A DNA stretch of 64,000 nucleotides from an uncultured Caulobacter sp. (GTDB lineage Bacteria > Pseudomonadota > Alphaproteobacteria > Caulobacterales > Caulobacteraceae): the NCBI GenBank assembly GCA_937925635.1, contig CALALX010000088.1:13257-77256 (forward strand). Reading direction: 5' to 3'. Positions 1 to 8,574 of the stretch are shown here, one piece after another (position 1 is the stretch's first letter; each line of letters opens with the position of its first letter). The notes under the pieces were generated by a model. That model ran no database searches. It had not been told where the DNA came from and was given only the letters and a program-made list of their open reading frames with translations. The position numbers were made by a program, and so were the translations under genes.

Positions 1-2
1 TG

Positions 3-293
3 GCGCGCGCCATCCAGAAGGCCGCCGGCAACGCCCGCGACCTCACCGGCCGAACCGACTTCGCGCAGATCGCCCTGCTCGGCGCGCGCTGTGTGCTGGC
101 GGTGGGCAACAACACCGGTCCGATGCACCTGATCGCCGCCGCCGGCGCGCCGACCATCGCCGTGACGCCGGACGAGCCGGACGCGCTGCTGACCGCCCCG
201 CGCGGCCATGTCGCCGTGCTGCAGGCCGCCAGTCTGGACCAGCTGACGGTCGAGACCGTGGCCACGGCCGCCAGCTCGCTTCTGCCGCGCTGA
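3..293 (+). CDS. Glycosyltransferase family 9 (heptosyltransferase-like), 3' end only
   Basis: The reading frame is open from the first bases of the window to a TGA at 291-293, so only the last ~96 residues are present. They contain GNNTGPMHLIAAAGAPTIA, the acceptor/nucleotide-sugar motif (GNxxGPMHLAAA) of family 9 glycosyltransferases. This family adds heptose or related sugars to the lipopolysaccharide core from ADP-heptose at the inner membrane. An internal ATG at 93 lies in the middle of the domain and is not a start. The sugar specificity cannot be told from this fragment. Confidence 0.8.
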   Translation, partial: ARAIQKAAGNARDLTGRTDFAQIALLGARCVLAVGNNTGPMHLIAAAGAPTIAVTPDEPDALLTAPRGHVAVLQAASLDQLTVETVATAASSLLPR

Positions 294-323
294 CATTCTC
301 GGCCCACTGTGTCCCGCCAGCGC

Positions 324-354
324 TTGATCGCGGCGGGGGTCGCGGTCATATATC
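324..354 (+). promoter_or_regulatory. Possible infC promoter
   Basis: TTGATC at 324-329 is followed 17 bases later by CATATA (347-352), or 19 bases later by TATATC (349-354). It lies in the gap between the glycosyltransferase stop and infC. The match is moderate and was found by eye. Confidence 0.3.
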
Positions 355-421
355 GGTCCGCAACGCGGAACGCTCCGGCGCTCCGCGAGCTTTTGTGCAA
401 ACAGCCCTCGGAGCTCCGCCT

Positions 422-955
422 ATTCGCCGTCCCAACAATACGCCGCCCGTGAAAGACGGGCCGCGCATGAACGAAGACATTCGCGTCCCCCGCGTTCTTC
501 TGATCGATCAGAACGGCGAGAAGCAGGGCGAGATGCCCATCAGCGCGGCGCTCGAGGCCGCCGAAGAGGTCGGGCTCGACCTCGTGGAAATCGTCCCCAA
601 CGCCAATCCGCCCGTCTGCAAGATCCTGGACTACGGCAAGTTCAAGTTCCAGGAGCAGAAGAAGAAGAACGAGGCGCGCAAGCGGCAGAAGGTCGTTGAG
701 CTCAAGGAAATCAAACTCCGACCGAACATCGACACCCACGACTACGATGTGAAGGCCAAGGCCATGCATCGCTTCTTCGAGGAAGGCGACAAGGTGAAGG
801 TCACCCTGCGCTTCCGTGGTCGTGAAATGGCCCACCCCGAGCTCGGCATGAAGCTGCTGCTCAAGGTCAAGGCGGACTTCGACGAGATCGCCAAGGTCGA
901 GTACGAGCCTCGCATGGAAGGCCGCCAGATGATCATGATCCTGGCTCCGCGCTAG
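422..955 (+). CDS. infC: Translation initiation factor IF-3, probable AUU start
   Basis: IF-3 binds the 30S subunit, prevents subunit joining and checks initiator tRNA pairing at the start codon. The product has the N-domain (KDGPRMNEDIRVPRVLLID), the lysine-rich linker (KFQEQKKKNEARKRQKVVELKEIKLRP) and the C-domain ending in MIMILAPR. The start is a judgement. ATT at 422 has GGAG at 410-413, eight bases upstream, and gives a 177-residue protein opening (M)RRPNNTPPVKDGPR, which fits alphaproteobacterial IF-3. GTG at 395 would add nine unrelated residues, and ATG at 470 would remove conserved N-terminal residues. AUU is the classical infC start codon through which IF-3 represses its own translation. 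A terminator follows, so rpmI-rplT are not directly downstream as they commonly are. Confidence 0.93.
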   Translation: MRRPNNTPPVKDGPRMNEDIRVPRVLLIDQNGEKQGEMPISAALEAAEEVGLDLVEIVPNANPPVCKILDYGKFKFQEQKKKNEARKRQKVVELKEIKLRPNIDTHDYDVKAKAMHRFFEEGDKVKVTLRFRGREMAHPELGMKLLLKVKADFDEIAKVEYEPRMEGRQMIMILAPR

Positions 956-980
956 ATCGGGCCAGCATCGACACCGACGA

Positions 981-1010
981 CGCCCCGGACCGCAAGGCCG
1001 GGGCGTTTTC
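981..1010 (+). terminator. Rho-independent terminator of infC
   Basis: CGCCCCGG (981-988) pairs perfectly with CCGGGGCG (998-1005) around a nine-base loop and is followed by TTTTC. It lies 25 bases after the infC stop. Confidence 0.85.
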
Positions 1011-1102
1011 CTTTGCGCCTCGCCGCCTGTCGGTTGTCCGCACCGCCTTGACCACCTGGCCGTTCGATCCTCATCCTGCTGGAAAACGGGGGGCAGGACA
1101 CA

Positions 1103-3061
1103 ATGCTGAGGAGAGACCTGTTGACCGCGGCGGTCGCAACGGCCGGCGCGGCGACGGTTTGGCCCGCGCGCGCCGCGGCGCCGGAGCCGCCGCCGCTGGA
1201 GGCCTACGGCCGCCTGCCGGCGATCAGCCACGTCGGCCTCTCGCCGTCGGGCGAGAGGCTTGCGTTCGTGGCCTCCGACGGAGAGGGGCGAAAGCTGTTC
1301 GTCCGCACCGTGGCCGGGCAGCCGCTGGCGGTCATGCCCCTGGCCGACAAGAAGCTGCGCGACGTGTACTGGGGCGGCGACCGCTTCGTCGTCTTCACGG
1401 TGACCGAGACCCGCAAGTTCATCCTCGACCGGCCGCCGATCGAGGTCATGGCCGGGTTCGTGCTCGACCTGAACGACAACTCGACCAAGCCGGTATTCGG
1501 CCGGGCGACAAAATCCTGGGACGTCATCTTCAGACAGTACGGCGTCGGCGAGATCGAGGGCCGCTGGTACGGCTACTTCACGACCTTCGAGCAGAACAAA
1601 AGTCTGTCGATGGACTTCGACTTCGCCGACTACAATCCGGATCTCTACCGGATGGACCTTGAGACCGGCGAGACGCTCCTCATCAACCGGGGCGGCCAGA
1701 ACACCAGCGACTGGGTTCTGGACGGCGACAAGGTCGCCGCCCGGATGACCTATGACCCCGACAACGGGGCCTGGAGGGTCAACAAGGGCGAGGTCGGCCC
1801 TGTGTTGGCCAGCGGCACGGCGCCGCTGGCCGAGGTTGGCCTCGTCGGCCTGGGCCGCACCCGCGACACGGTTCTGCTGTCCGTCTACGACGAGGCTGGC
1901 CGCGACACGGCGATCGAGGTCTCACTGGCCGACGGCAAGGTCACGCGTCCGATCCAGGCCGGCCATGACGTGTTGACCCTGCTTCAGGATCGCTCCACCG
2001 ACCTGCTGATCGGCTACACAATCGCCGGCGATGATCGTCGCACCGTCTTCTTCGATCCGACCCGGCAAGCGATGTTCGACAAGATCGGCCGCGCCTTCGC
2101 CGGCAAGCGCCCCTGGGTCGCCTCGGCCTCCGCCTCGCTCGATCGGGTCGTCGTCTACACCGACGGCGGCGACGATTCCGGCAGCTATTGGCTGGTCGAC
2201 CTCAAGGCGCTGAAGGCGGATCCTCTGGGTGCCGAGTATCCGCGCGTCACGCCGTCCAAGGTCGGGCTCTCTCGCCGCTTTCCCTATGTCGCCGGCGACG
2301 GAACGAAGCTGGACGGCGTCCTTCTGCTTCCGCCCGGGCGGACGCCGGCGAATCTGCCGGTTGTCGTCCTGCCGCACGGCGGACCGGCGGCGCACAGCGG
2401 GCTGGGCTTCGATTGGGAAGCCCAGGCCTACGCCTCGCGCGGCTACGCCGTGTTCCAGCCGAACTTCCGCGGCTCGACCGGCTACGGCAAGGCCTTCCGC
2501 GACGCCGGCTTCGGCGAGTGGGGCCGCAAGATGCAGACCGATATCAGCGATGGTCTGGCCGCCCTGGCCGTCGCCGGGTTCGTCGATCCGAAGCGCGCCT
2601 GCATTATCGGTTCCAGCTACGGCGGCTACGCGGCCCTGGCCGGCGTGACGGTGCAGAACGGCCTGTATCGGTGCGCCGTCTCGTTCGGCGGGGTCGCCGA
2701 CCCGGTGTTCATGCTCGAAAGCGAGATGGCCAGCATGGGCGGCCGCAACGCCGCCATCCGCTACTGGCGCGCCTTCCTGGGCGCCGAGCGGCCGGGCTGG
2801 GCAAGCGAACTCGCCGCCGTGTCTCCGATGAAGCTGGCCGCCCGGGCCGACGCGCCGGTGCTGCTGATCCATGGCCGCGACGACACCGTGGTTCTGCTGG
2901 AACAGAGCCGGCGCATGGAGCGGGCCCTGAAGGCCGCCGGCAAGCCGGTCGAGCTTGTCGTGCTCGATGGCGAGGACCACTGGCTGTCGGGCGAGGCGAC
3001 ACGCACCGCGATGCTCAAGGCGTCGGTCGGTTTCGTGCTGAAGCACAACCCGCCCGACTAG
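1103..3061 (+). CDS. S9 family peptidase (prolyl-oligopeptidase type), exported, copy 1
   Basis: The product is a 652-residue serine peptidase. The N-terminus MLRRDLLTAAVATAGAATV resembles a twin-arginine signal, suggesting periplasmic export. An N-terminal beta-propeller-like region precedes the alpha/beta-hydrolase domain. The catalytic triad is visible: Ser505 in GSSYGGYAAL, Asp594 in HGRDDTVV and His626 in DGEDHWLS. Family members cleave short peptides, often after proline or as dipeptidyl/acylaminoacyl peptidases; the substrate here is unknown. A paralogue follows after 70 bases (3132-5042), sharing long stretches such as VLPHGGPA and EDHWLS, which points to tandem duplication. The terminator upstream of it suggests it has its own promoter. 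Confidence 0.92.
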   Translation: MLRRDLLTAAVATAGAATVWPARAAAPEPPPLEAYGRLPAISHVGLSPSGERLAFVASDGEGRKLFVRTVAGQPLAVMPLADKKLRDVYWGGDRFVVFTVTETRKFILDRPPIEVMAGFVLDLNDNSTKPVFGRATKSWDVIFRQYGVGEIEGRWYGYFTTFEQNKSLSMDFDFADYNPDLYRMDLETGETLLINRGGQNTSDWVLDGDKVAARMTYDPDNGAWRVNKGEVGPVLASGTAPLAEVGLVGLGRTRDTVLLSVYDEAGRDTAIEVSLADGKVTRPIQAGHDVLTLLQDRSTDLLIGYTIAGDDRRTVFFDPTRQAMFDKIGRAFAGKRPWVASASASLDRVVVYTDGGDDSGSYWLVDLKALKADPLGAEYPRVTPSKVGLSRRFPYVAGDGTKLDGVLLLPPGRTPANLPVVVLPHGGPAAHSGLGFDWEAQAYASRGYAVFQPNFRGSTGYGKAFRDAGFGEWGRKMQTDISDGLAALAVAGFVDPKRACIIGSSYGGYAALAGVTVQNGLYRCAVSFGGVADPVFMLESEMASMGGRNAAIRYWRAFLGAERPGWASELAAVSPMKLAARADAPVLLIHGRDDTVVLLEQSRRMERALKAAGKPVELVVLDGEDHWLSGEATRTAMLKASVGFVLKHNPPD

Positions 3062-3131
3062 CGATCCGGCGTTGACGGTTTGCGCGCCCCGACTAACGTT
3101 CCCCGCGATAGCGTTGGCTTGGGGGAGTGGC

Positions 3132-5042
3132 ATGCGGTTCTGGGCGTTCGTACTGACAGCGGTGTTCGCCGTCATGGTCGCTATGGGGGCGCGGCCAGCC
3201 GTCGCCGCGCCGCTGGAGGTCTACGGCCGCCTGCCGCTGATCGAGGAAGCCGACCTCTCGCCCGACGGCTCGATGATCGCCTTCGTGGTCACCGACGGCG
3301 AAAAGCGATTCGTGCTCGTCCGCCGCATCGGCCAGGACAATCCGGTCGCCCGGGTCGAGGCGGCCGACCGCAAGGTCCGCGACATCGCCTGGGCCGGGGA
3401 TCGCTGGCTGATCGTCTCCACCTCCAGAACAGCCGCCGTCGAGGGCCTGATCGGTCCACGCCGCGAGCACCTGTTCGCCATGGTCTTCGATCTGCAGACC
3501 GGCAAGTCGTGGCCGCTGATGAAGGACGCGATGTCATCCATGAACACCATCCTGGCGCCGCCGCAGATCCGCACCGTCGACGGCCAGGTGACGGCGATCG
3601 TGGAGGCCACCTACTTCGCCGACCGCCGGGGGCGCCGGGCCCTGTTCCGCGTCCGGCTGAGCGACGGCGCCACCGCCCTGCACGAACGCGGCACGCTCGA
3701 TTCCAACGACTGGATCGTCGGCGCCGACGGGCGGGGCGCCGCCTTCACCGAATACGATGATCGCGCCGAGCGTTGGCGGCTGAATCTGCGCGACGGCGAC
3801 AGCTGGAAGCCGGCTCTCGAGCTGTCAGGCTCCATCGATTGGCCGGACATGCTCGGCCTCGGCCGCGACGGCCGCTCGGTGCTGGTCGCCACCACCGAAA
3901 GAAATGACCGCGAGCAACTCGAGGAGCTGACGCCGGCCGGTCGGACAGTGGTGCCGACCGAACCGACCGTCGAGTCCCTGATCACTGATCCGAGGACCTT
4001 CGCCCTGCTTGGGACACGGTCGCTGGTCGGCGACGAGGATCGCTACAACTTCTTCGATCCGAAGGACGCCGCCGTCTGGCGCGGCGTTCAGAACGCCTTT
4101 CCCGGCGACCGGGTGCGACTGGTTTCCTGGTCCGACGATCGCCGCCGCATCCTGGTGATCGCCGACAGCCCCAAGGACGGGCCTGCCTACGGCATGGTCG
4201 ATCTGAACACGAAGGCCGCCGAGTGGTTGGGCGGAGCCTATGCCAATCTCCGCGCCGGCGACGTTTCCGAGGTGCGCCCGGTCAGCTTCAAGGCGGCCGA
4301 CGGTCTGACGATCACCGGCTACCTTACCCTGCCCAAGGGGCGGGACGCGAAGGCCCTGCCGCTGGTCGTCCTGCCGCACGGCGGCCCGGCCAGCCGAGAC
4401 CGGCCGGGCTTCGACTGGTGGTCCCAGGCGCTGGCGTCGCGCGGATACGCCGTGCTGCGCGTCAACTTCCGGGGCTCCGACGGCTTCGGGCAGGCGTTCC
4501 TGCGCGCCGGCTACGGCCAGTGGGGCAGGAAGATGCAGACGGACCTGTCGGACGGCGTCCGCGACCTCGTCGCGCAGGGCGTCGTCGACCCGGCGCGGGT
4601 CTGTATCGTCGGGGCGAGCTATGGCGGCTACGCGGCGCTTGCGGGCGCCGCCTACGAGCCGGGTGTCTATCGTTGCGCCGCCTCGGTCGCCGGCGTCTCG
4701 GACCTGAAGCGGATGCTGCAGGGCTCGAGCACCCTGTCGACGCGGTACTGGACGCGCTTCATGGGAGTGGAGAAGGACGACGACGCCGGGCTGACCGCGC
4801 TGTCGCCGGCCGCCGCCGCCGATCGGATCGCGATCCCCGTGCTCCTGGTCCATGGCGCCGACGACACCGTCGTGCCCATCGAACAGAGCAAGGTGATGGC
4901 CGATGCGCTGAAGAAGGCCGGCAAGCCGGTCGAGTTCGTCACGCTGGAGGGCGAGGATCACTGGCTCTCGCGCGGCGCGACGCGGCTGCGGATGCTCACC
5001 GCTCTGGTCGACTTCCTCGAGACGCACAACCCGCCGACCTGA
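3132..5042 (+). CDS. S9 family peptidase (prolyl-oligopeptidase type), exported, copy 2
   Basis: The product is a 636-residue paralogue of the preceding gene. The ATG at 3132 is chosen because GGGGGAG (3121-3127) lies just upstream and it gives a clean Sec-type signal (MRFWAFVLTAVFAVMVAMGA... cut near AVAA); an in-frame TTG at 3072 has no such support. The triad is Ser496 in GASYGGYAAL, Asp578 in HGADDTVV and His610 in GEDHWLS. Unlike copy 1, the leader has no twin arginine, so the two may take different export routes. The shared region LPLVVLPHGGPA onward is close in both copies. A role in peptide scavenging in the periplasm is inference. Confidence 0.92.
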   Translation: MRFWAFVLTAVFAVMVAMGARPAVAAPLEVYGRLPLIEEADLSPDGSMIAFVVTDGEKRFVLVRRIGQDNPVARVEAADRKVRDIAWAGDRWLIVSTSRTAAVEGLIGPRREHLFAMVFDLQTGKSWPLMKDAMSSMNTILAPPQIRTVDGQVTAIVEATYFADRRGRRALFRVRLSDGATALHERGTLDSNDWIVGADGRGAAFTEYDDRAERWRLNLRDGDSWKPALELSGSIDWPDMLGLGRDGRSVLVATTERNDREQLEELTPAGRTVVPTEPTVESLITDPRTFALLGTRSLVGDEDRYNFFDPKDAAVWRGVQNAFPGDRVRLVSWSDDRRRILVIADSPKDGPAYGMVDLNTKAAEWLGGAYANLRAGDVSEVRPVSFKAADGLTITGYLTLPKGRDAKALPLVVLPHGGPASRDRPGFDWWSQALASRGYAVLRVNFRGSDGFGQAFLRAGYGQWGRKMQTDLSDGVRDLVAQGVVDPARVCIVGASYGGYAALAGAAYEPGVYRCAASVAGVSDLKRMLQGSSTLSTRYWTRFMGVEKDDDAGLTALSPAAAADRIAIPVLLVHGADDTVVPIEQSKVMADALKKAGKPVEFVTLEGEDHWLSRGATRLRMLTALVDFLETHNPPT

Positions 5043-5090
5043 CGCCCGGATTTGCCAGCGGCGGCTGAGGCGCGTACAGCCGCTCCCCTC

Positions 5091-6314
5091 ATGTCCGCCG
5101 ATGCGCCCCCCGCGGCGCCCGGCGCTCCCGCCCAGGGAGACCGCCGGGCGCTCTATGTCCTGCTCGCCGTGGTGTTCGTGAACATCGCGGGCTTCGGCGT
5201 GATCATTCCGCTGCTGCCGTTCTACGCCAAGTCGTTCGGCGCGCCGGATTGGCAAGTGTTCGTGCTCTTCGCGGCCTACTCGGTCGGCAACTTCTTCGCC
5301 GAGCCGATCTGGGGCCGCCTGTCGGACCGCATCGGGCGACGGCCGGTGCTGATGATCACCATCTTCGGCAATGCCCTGACCTACGTCTTCCTGGCCTTCG
5401 CGCCGAACCTGTGGGTCGCCTGCCTGATCCGCCTGTGCGGCGGGGTGCTGACGGGCAACATCTCGACGATCCAGGGCTACATGGCCGACATCACCCCGCC
5501 CGACCGCCGGGCCGGCATGCTCGGCCTGATGGGCGCGGCCTTTTCGCTCGGGTTCATGACCGGACCGTCGATCGGCGGCCTCCTTGCCCACACCGAGGAC
5601 GGCACGGCGGGCTTCCGCCTGCCCCTGCTCTTCGCCGCCTGCCTGGCCGTGACGGCGGGCGTCGGAGTCTTCCTGTTCGTCCGCGAAACCCGGCACATGC
5701 ACAAGGACGCGCCCCGGCGCGGCCGGTTGGAGGGGCTGAGCGACGCCCTCGCCAATCCGGTCGTCTGGCGCGCGCTGAGCGTCACCCTGATCTCGATGGC
5801 CGGCTTCGCGGGGATGGAGGCCACGTTCGGCCTGTGGGGCGAGGCGCGCTTCGGCTGGGGACCGAAGCAGATCGGCTTCTGCTTCCTCGCGATCGCCATC
5901 ACCGCCGCGCTCGCCCAAGGGCTGCTCGCCGGCCTGCTGGCGCGGCGCATCGGCGAGCCTGCCACCCTGATGGCTGGCCTCGCCCTGATCTGCGTCGGAT
6001 TCGGCCTGCAGCCGCTGGTTCCGAACTGGCAACTGGCGGTCGTCGGCATGATCACCGTCGCCCTGGGGCAGTCGCTGGCCTTCCCGAACCTCGGAGCGAT
6101 CATCTCCAAGTCGGTCCACTCCGACCGGCAGGGCGAGATGATGGGCCTCAACACCGCCGCCGGCGCGCTGGCGCGGATCGTCGGCCCGCTCAGCGCAGCG
6201 CCCATCTTCGCGACATTCGGCCCCAACGGGCCGTTCGCGGTGGCCGCCGGCCTTTGCCTTCCGGCGCTGTTCATGGCCTGGCAGGTCAGCAAGGCCGTGC
6301 GACGCAGCGCGTGA
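5091..6314 (+). CDS. MFS transporter, TetA-like DHA1 drug:H+ antiporter family
   Basis: The product is a hydrophobic protein of about 407 residues with twelve predicted helices. The loop 2-3 signature GRLSDRIGRRPVL and the motif GFGVIIPLLPFYAKSFG near the first helix place it in the TetA/multidrug branch that exports drugs in exchange for protons. The start is uncertain: ATG at 5091 has a weak Shine-Dalgarno site, and a TTG at 5052 would add 13 residues. It lies 48 bases after the peptidase stop and may be co-transcribed with it. A close homologue is encoded at 56345-57544. The substrate is unknown; tetracycline resistance should not be assumed. Confidence 0.88.
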   Translation: MSADAPPAAPGAPAQGDRRALYVLLAVVFVNIAGFGVIIPLLPFYAKSFGAPDWQVFVLFAAYSVGNFFAEPIWGRLSDRIGRRPVLMITIFGNALTYVFLAFAPNLWVACLIRLCGGVLTGNISTIQGYMADITPPDRRAGMLGLMGAAFSLGFMTGPSIGGLLAHTEDGTAGFRLPLLFAACLAVTAGVGVFLFVRETRHMHKDAPRRGRLEGLSDALANPVVWRALSVTLISMAGFAGMEATFGLWGEARFGWGPKQIGFCFLAIAITAALAQGLLAGLLARRIGEPATLMAGLALICVGFGLQPLVPNWQLAVVGMITVALGQSLAFPNLGAIISKSVHSDRQGEMMGLNTAAGALARIVGPLSAAPIFATFGPNGPFAVAAGLCLPALFMAWQVSKAVRRSA

Positions 6315-6421
6315 CTTGAACTTCCCCCGCACGCGCGTCTAGGCTGCGCAACGGAAGGATGACGGCGAATTAACGGGATGGAGGCTTGCCCCGCTCAATT
6401 CGTTAGGGCTTACTGAAATCC

Positions 6422-6913
6422 ATGAAGTTCATCGATGTGCCCCACGGCGGCGGGTTCGGCTCCCGGCTGCGCCGACTCGTCGACCGCCTCGACCGCGACG
6501 TGACCGCCCTCTACCGCGACGCCGGACTCGGCTTCGAGCCTCGATGGTACGCCGTCTTCACGGCGCTGCTCGTGGACGGCCCCGCCACCGTGGGTGAGCT
6601 CGCGCAGCGCCTCGGCGTCACCCACGCGGCGGTAAGCCAGGTGCGCTCCGCCTTGCTCGCCGAGGGCCTCATCGTCAGCCACGCCGACGCCTCGGACGGA
6701 CGCCGGCATGTGCTGGCCATCAGCGCCAAGGGCGCCGCCCTCGCCGTTCAGCTGAAGCCGCTATGGGACGCGATCAACAACGCCACCGCCGCCATCCTCG
6801 CCGAAGAGGCTCCGACCCTCGTTGAGGGACTCGACGCCCTGTCCTCGGCCCTCGACCGTGACGCGCTGCGCGACCGCGTGGCGCTCGCCCTGGAGATGAA
6901 GACCCCCGCATGA
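6422..6913 (+). CDS. MarR family transcriptional regulator
   Basis: The product is a 163-residue winged-helix protein. The recognition region GPATVGELAQRLGVTHAAVSQVRSALLAEGLIV and the wing DASDGRRHVLAISAKG match MarR family regulators, which bind as dimers to short palindromes and release DNA on ligand binding. Its stop overlaps the start of the S41 peptidase gene (ATGA), so the two are translationally coupled and it probably controls that gene and itself. The 107-base upstream gap holds CGAATT and AATTCG about 24 bases apart, a possible but weak operator. The ligand is unknown. Confidence 0.9.
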   Translation: MKFIDVPHGGGFGSRLRRLVDRLDRDVTALYRDAGLGFEPRWYAVFTALLVDGPATVGELAQRLGVTHAAVSQVRSALLAEGLIVSHADASDGRRHVLAISAKGAALAVQLKPLWDAINNATAAILAEEAPTLVEGLDALSSALDRDALRDRVALALEMKTPA

Positions 6914-8238
6914 CACGACACAGGCTGCCCGCAGCCGCCCTCGGCCTGCTTCTGCTGGCCGGGAGCGCGGCCCCGACTCTCGCGCAAGTCGCCCCCTCCC
7001 CGGCCGCCGAGGCGCCGACCGCCGGCCGTGTGACGGCCGCCGACCGCGCCCGCGCGCTCGCCGAAATCCGCAAGCTGGTGGCTGAACGCTATGTCTTCCC
7101 GGATCGCCGCGACGCGATCGTCGACCGCCTGGCCAGGGCCGAGCGGTCGGGACGCTACAATCTCGACCGGGCCGAGGACTTCGTCCGCGCCGTCACCGAG
7201 GACCTGTCGGCCGCCAGCCATGACGGCCACATGTACCTGCTCTACGACCCGGCCCAGTACGCCGCCCGCTCGGCGCCCGCCGTCGCCGGCGACGATGACG
7301 CCTACTTCACCGCGCTTGCCCTGCGCGACAACCATGGCCTGACGGACATGCGCATCCTGCCGGGCAACGTGCGCTACCTGAAGGTCAGCCTGTTCCTGTG
7401 GGTCAATGATGCGTCCGGCCAGGCCTACGACGACGCCATGCGCTTCCTGCGCGGGGGCGACGCCATGATCATCGACCTGCGCGGCAATGGCGGCGGCAAC
7501 GCCATGGCGGTCAACTACCTGACCAGCCACTTCCTGGCGGCCGACCAGCTGTTGCAGACGTTCTATCTCGCCGGCGAGCCCCCGGCCCAGTCGCGGACGC
7601 TGAGCCACCTGCCCGCCGGCCGCCTGACGGGCAAGCCGCTCTACGTCCTCACCGACCGCGGCGTCGGCTCGGCCGCCGAGGAGTTCGCCTCGCACGTGAA
7701 ACTGTTCAAACTGGGCGAACTGGTCGGCGGAACCACCGCCGGCGCGGCCAACAACAATGATCTGCTGCCGATCGCGCCGGGCTTTGTGTTCAGCATCTCG
7801 ACCGGCCGCCCGGTCCATGCCGTCAGCGGCGGCAACTGGGACGGCGTCGGCGTCGCGCCGGACATCGACGTCCCGCCACAACAGGCGCTGGATGTCGCGC
7901 TCGGCCGCGCGCTGGGCAAGCTGGTCGACGCCGGCGGCAGCCGGTCCGGCCAGTACGCCTGGGCGCTCGCCGAGGTTCAGGCCCGCCTGAAGCCTCCTGT
8001 GGTTTCGGCCGAGCGCCAGCAAGCGCTTGCCGGCCGCTATGGAGCCGCCGTGGTGGTCTGGCGCGACAATGCGCTGTGGTTCTCGCGCGCCAACCGGCCG
8101 GAGCGCAGACTGGCGCCGATGGACGACAGCGGTCTCTACGGCCTGGAGGGGGTGTCGACAGCCCGCATTCGGTTCACGGGGGACGCGCTGGAGATCCTGT
8201 CGGAGCGTGGCCAGCCGCAGGTACTCAAGCGTGAGTAA
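6910..8238 (+). CDS. S41 family peptidase (tail-specific protease-like), exported
   Basis: The product is a 442-residue protein with a Sec signal peptide (MTRHRLPAAALGLLLLAGSAAPTLA). A helical N-terminal segment (~40-130) precedes the S41 core. The core has YLKVSLFLWVND, MIIDLRGNGGGN and VLTDRGVGSAAEEF, with Ser254 as the likely nucleophile, then GGTTAGA and a GVGVAPDIDVPPQQAL tail. There is no obvious PDZ domain, which resembles the retinoid-binding-protein-like S41 branch more than CtpA. It overlaps the MarR gene by four bases. Periplasmic action is inferred from the signal; the substrate is unknown. Confidence 0.87.
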   Translation: MTRHRLPAAALGLLLLAGSAAPTLAQVAPSPAAEAPTAGRVTAADRARALAEIRKLVAERYVFPDRRDAIVDRLARAERSGRYNLDRAEDFVRAVTEDLSAASHDGHMYLLYDPAQYAARSAPAVAGDDDAYFTALALRDNHGLTDMRILPGNVRYLKVSLFLWVNDASGQAYDDAMRFLRGGDAMIIDLRGNGGGNAMAVNYLTSHFLAADQLLQTFYLAGEPPAQSRTLSHLPAGRLTGKPLYVLTDRGVGSAAEEFASHVKLFKLGELVGGTTAGAANNNDLLPIAPGFVFSISTGRPVHAVSGGNWDGVGVAPDIDVPPQQALDVALGRALGKLVDAGGSRSGQYAWALAEVQARLKPPVVSAERQQALAGRYGAAVVVWRDNALWFSRANRPERRLAPMDDSGLYGLEGVSTARIRFTGDALEILSERGQPQVLKRE

Positions 8239-8240
8239 GC

Positions 8241-8269
8241 TTGCCTAACCCCCGTCTTTCACGTAATAG
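8241..8269 (+). promoter_or_regulatory. Probable rpmI-rplT promoter
   Basis: TTGCCT (8241-8246) and TAATAG (8264-8269) are separated by exactly 17 bases, just after the S41 peptidase stop. This would give a transcript with a ~80-base leader containing a small hairpin (CAGGG/CCCTG, 8337-8352) before rpmI. Confidence 0.5.
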
Positions 8270-8358
8270 CCCCGCCTTTCCCGAACCGCCGGGCCAAATG
8301 GCATGCCTTGTCGGTTCTTGATGCGTCTCTAGAGGACAGGGTTTCGGCCCTGAGCAAA

Positions 8359-8559
8359 ATGCCCAAACTGAAGACCAAGTCTGGCGCCAAAAAGCGCTTC
8401 AAACTGACGGCGACCGGCAAGCTGAAGGCCGGCGTGGCCGGCAAGCGCCACCGTCTGATCAGCCACAACGGCAAGTACATTCGCCAACAGCGCGGCACGA
8501 AGGTGATGAGCGAGGCTGACGCCAAGACCATCAAGTCCTACCTGCCCTACGGCCTTTAA
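8359..8559 (+). CDS. rpmI: 50S ribosomal protein L35
   Basis: The product is a 66-residue, very basic protein beginning MPKLKTKSGAKKRFKLTATG and containing GKRHRLISHNGKYIRQQRGT, the L35 signature. The ATG at 8359 gives the family's usual N-terminus and length; the frame is open further upstream but that extension is not L35. rplT follows after 15 bases, the usual pairing. The immediate Shine-Dalgarno site is weak, and a small hairpin lies directly upstream, which may reflect L20-type feedback known in other bacteria; this is inference. Confidence 0.97.
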   Translation: MPKLKTKSGAKKRFKLTATGKLKAGVAGKRHRLISHNGKYIRQQRGTKVMSEADAKTIKSYLPYGL

Positions 8560-8574
8560 GAGGAGCGCTGAGAT

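Noticed and set aside
3825..6332. A minus-strand open frame of 835 codons opposite the second S9 peptidase and the MFS gene
   Set aside because: It is rich in Arg, Gly, His and Gln with no domain, and it mirrors the codon structure of the genes on the other strand. Long antisense frames are expected in very GC-rich DNA.
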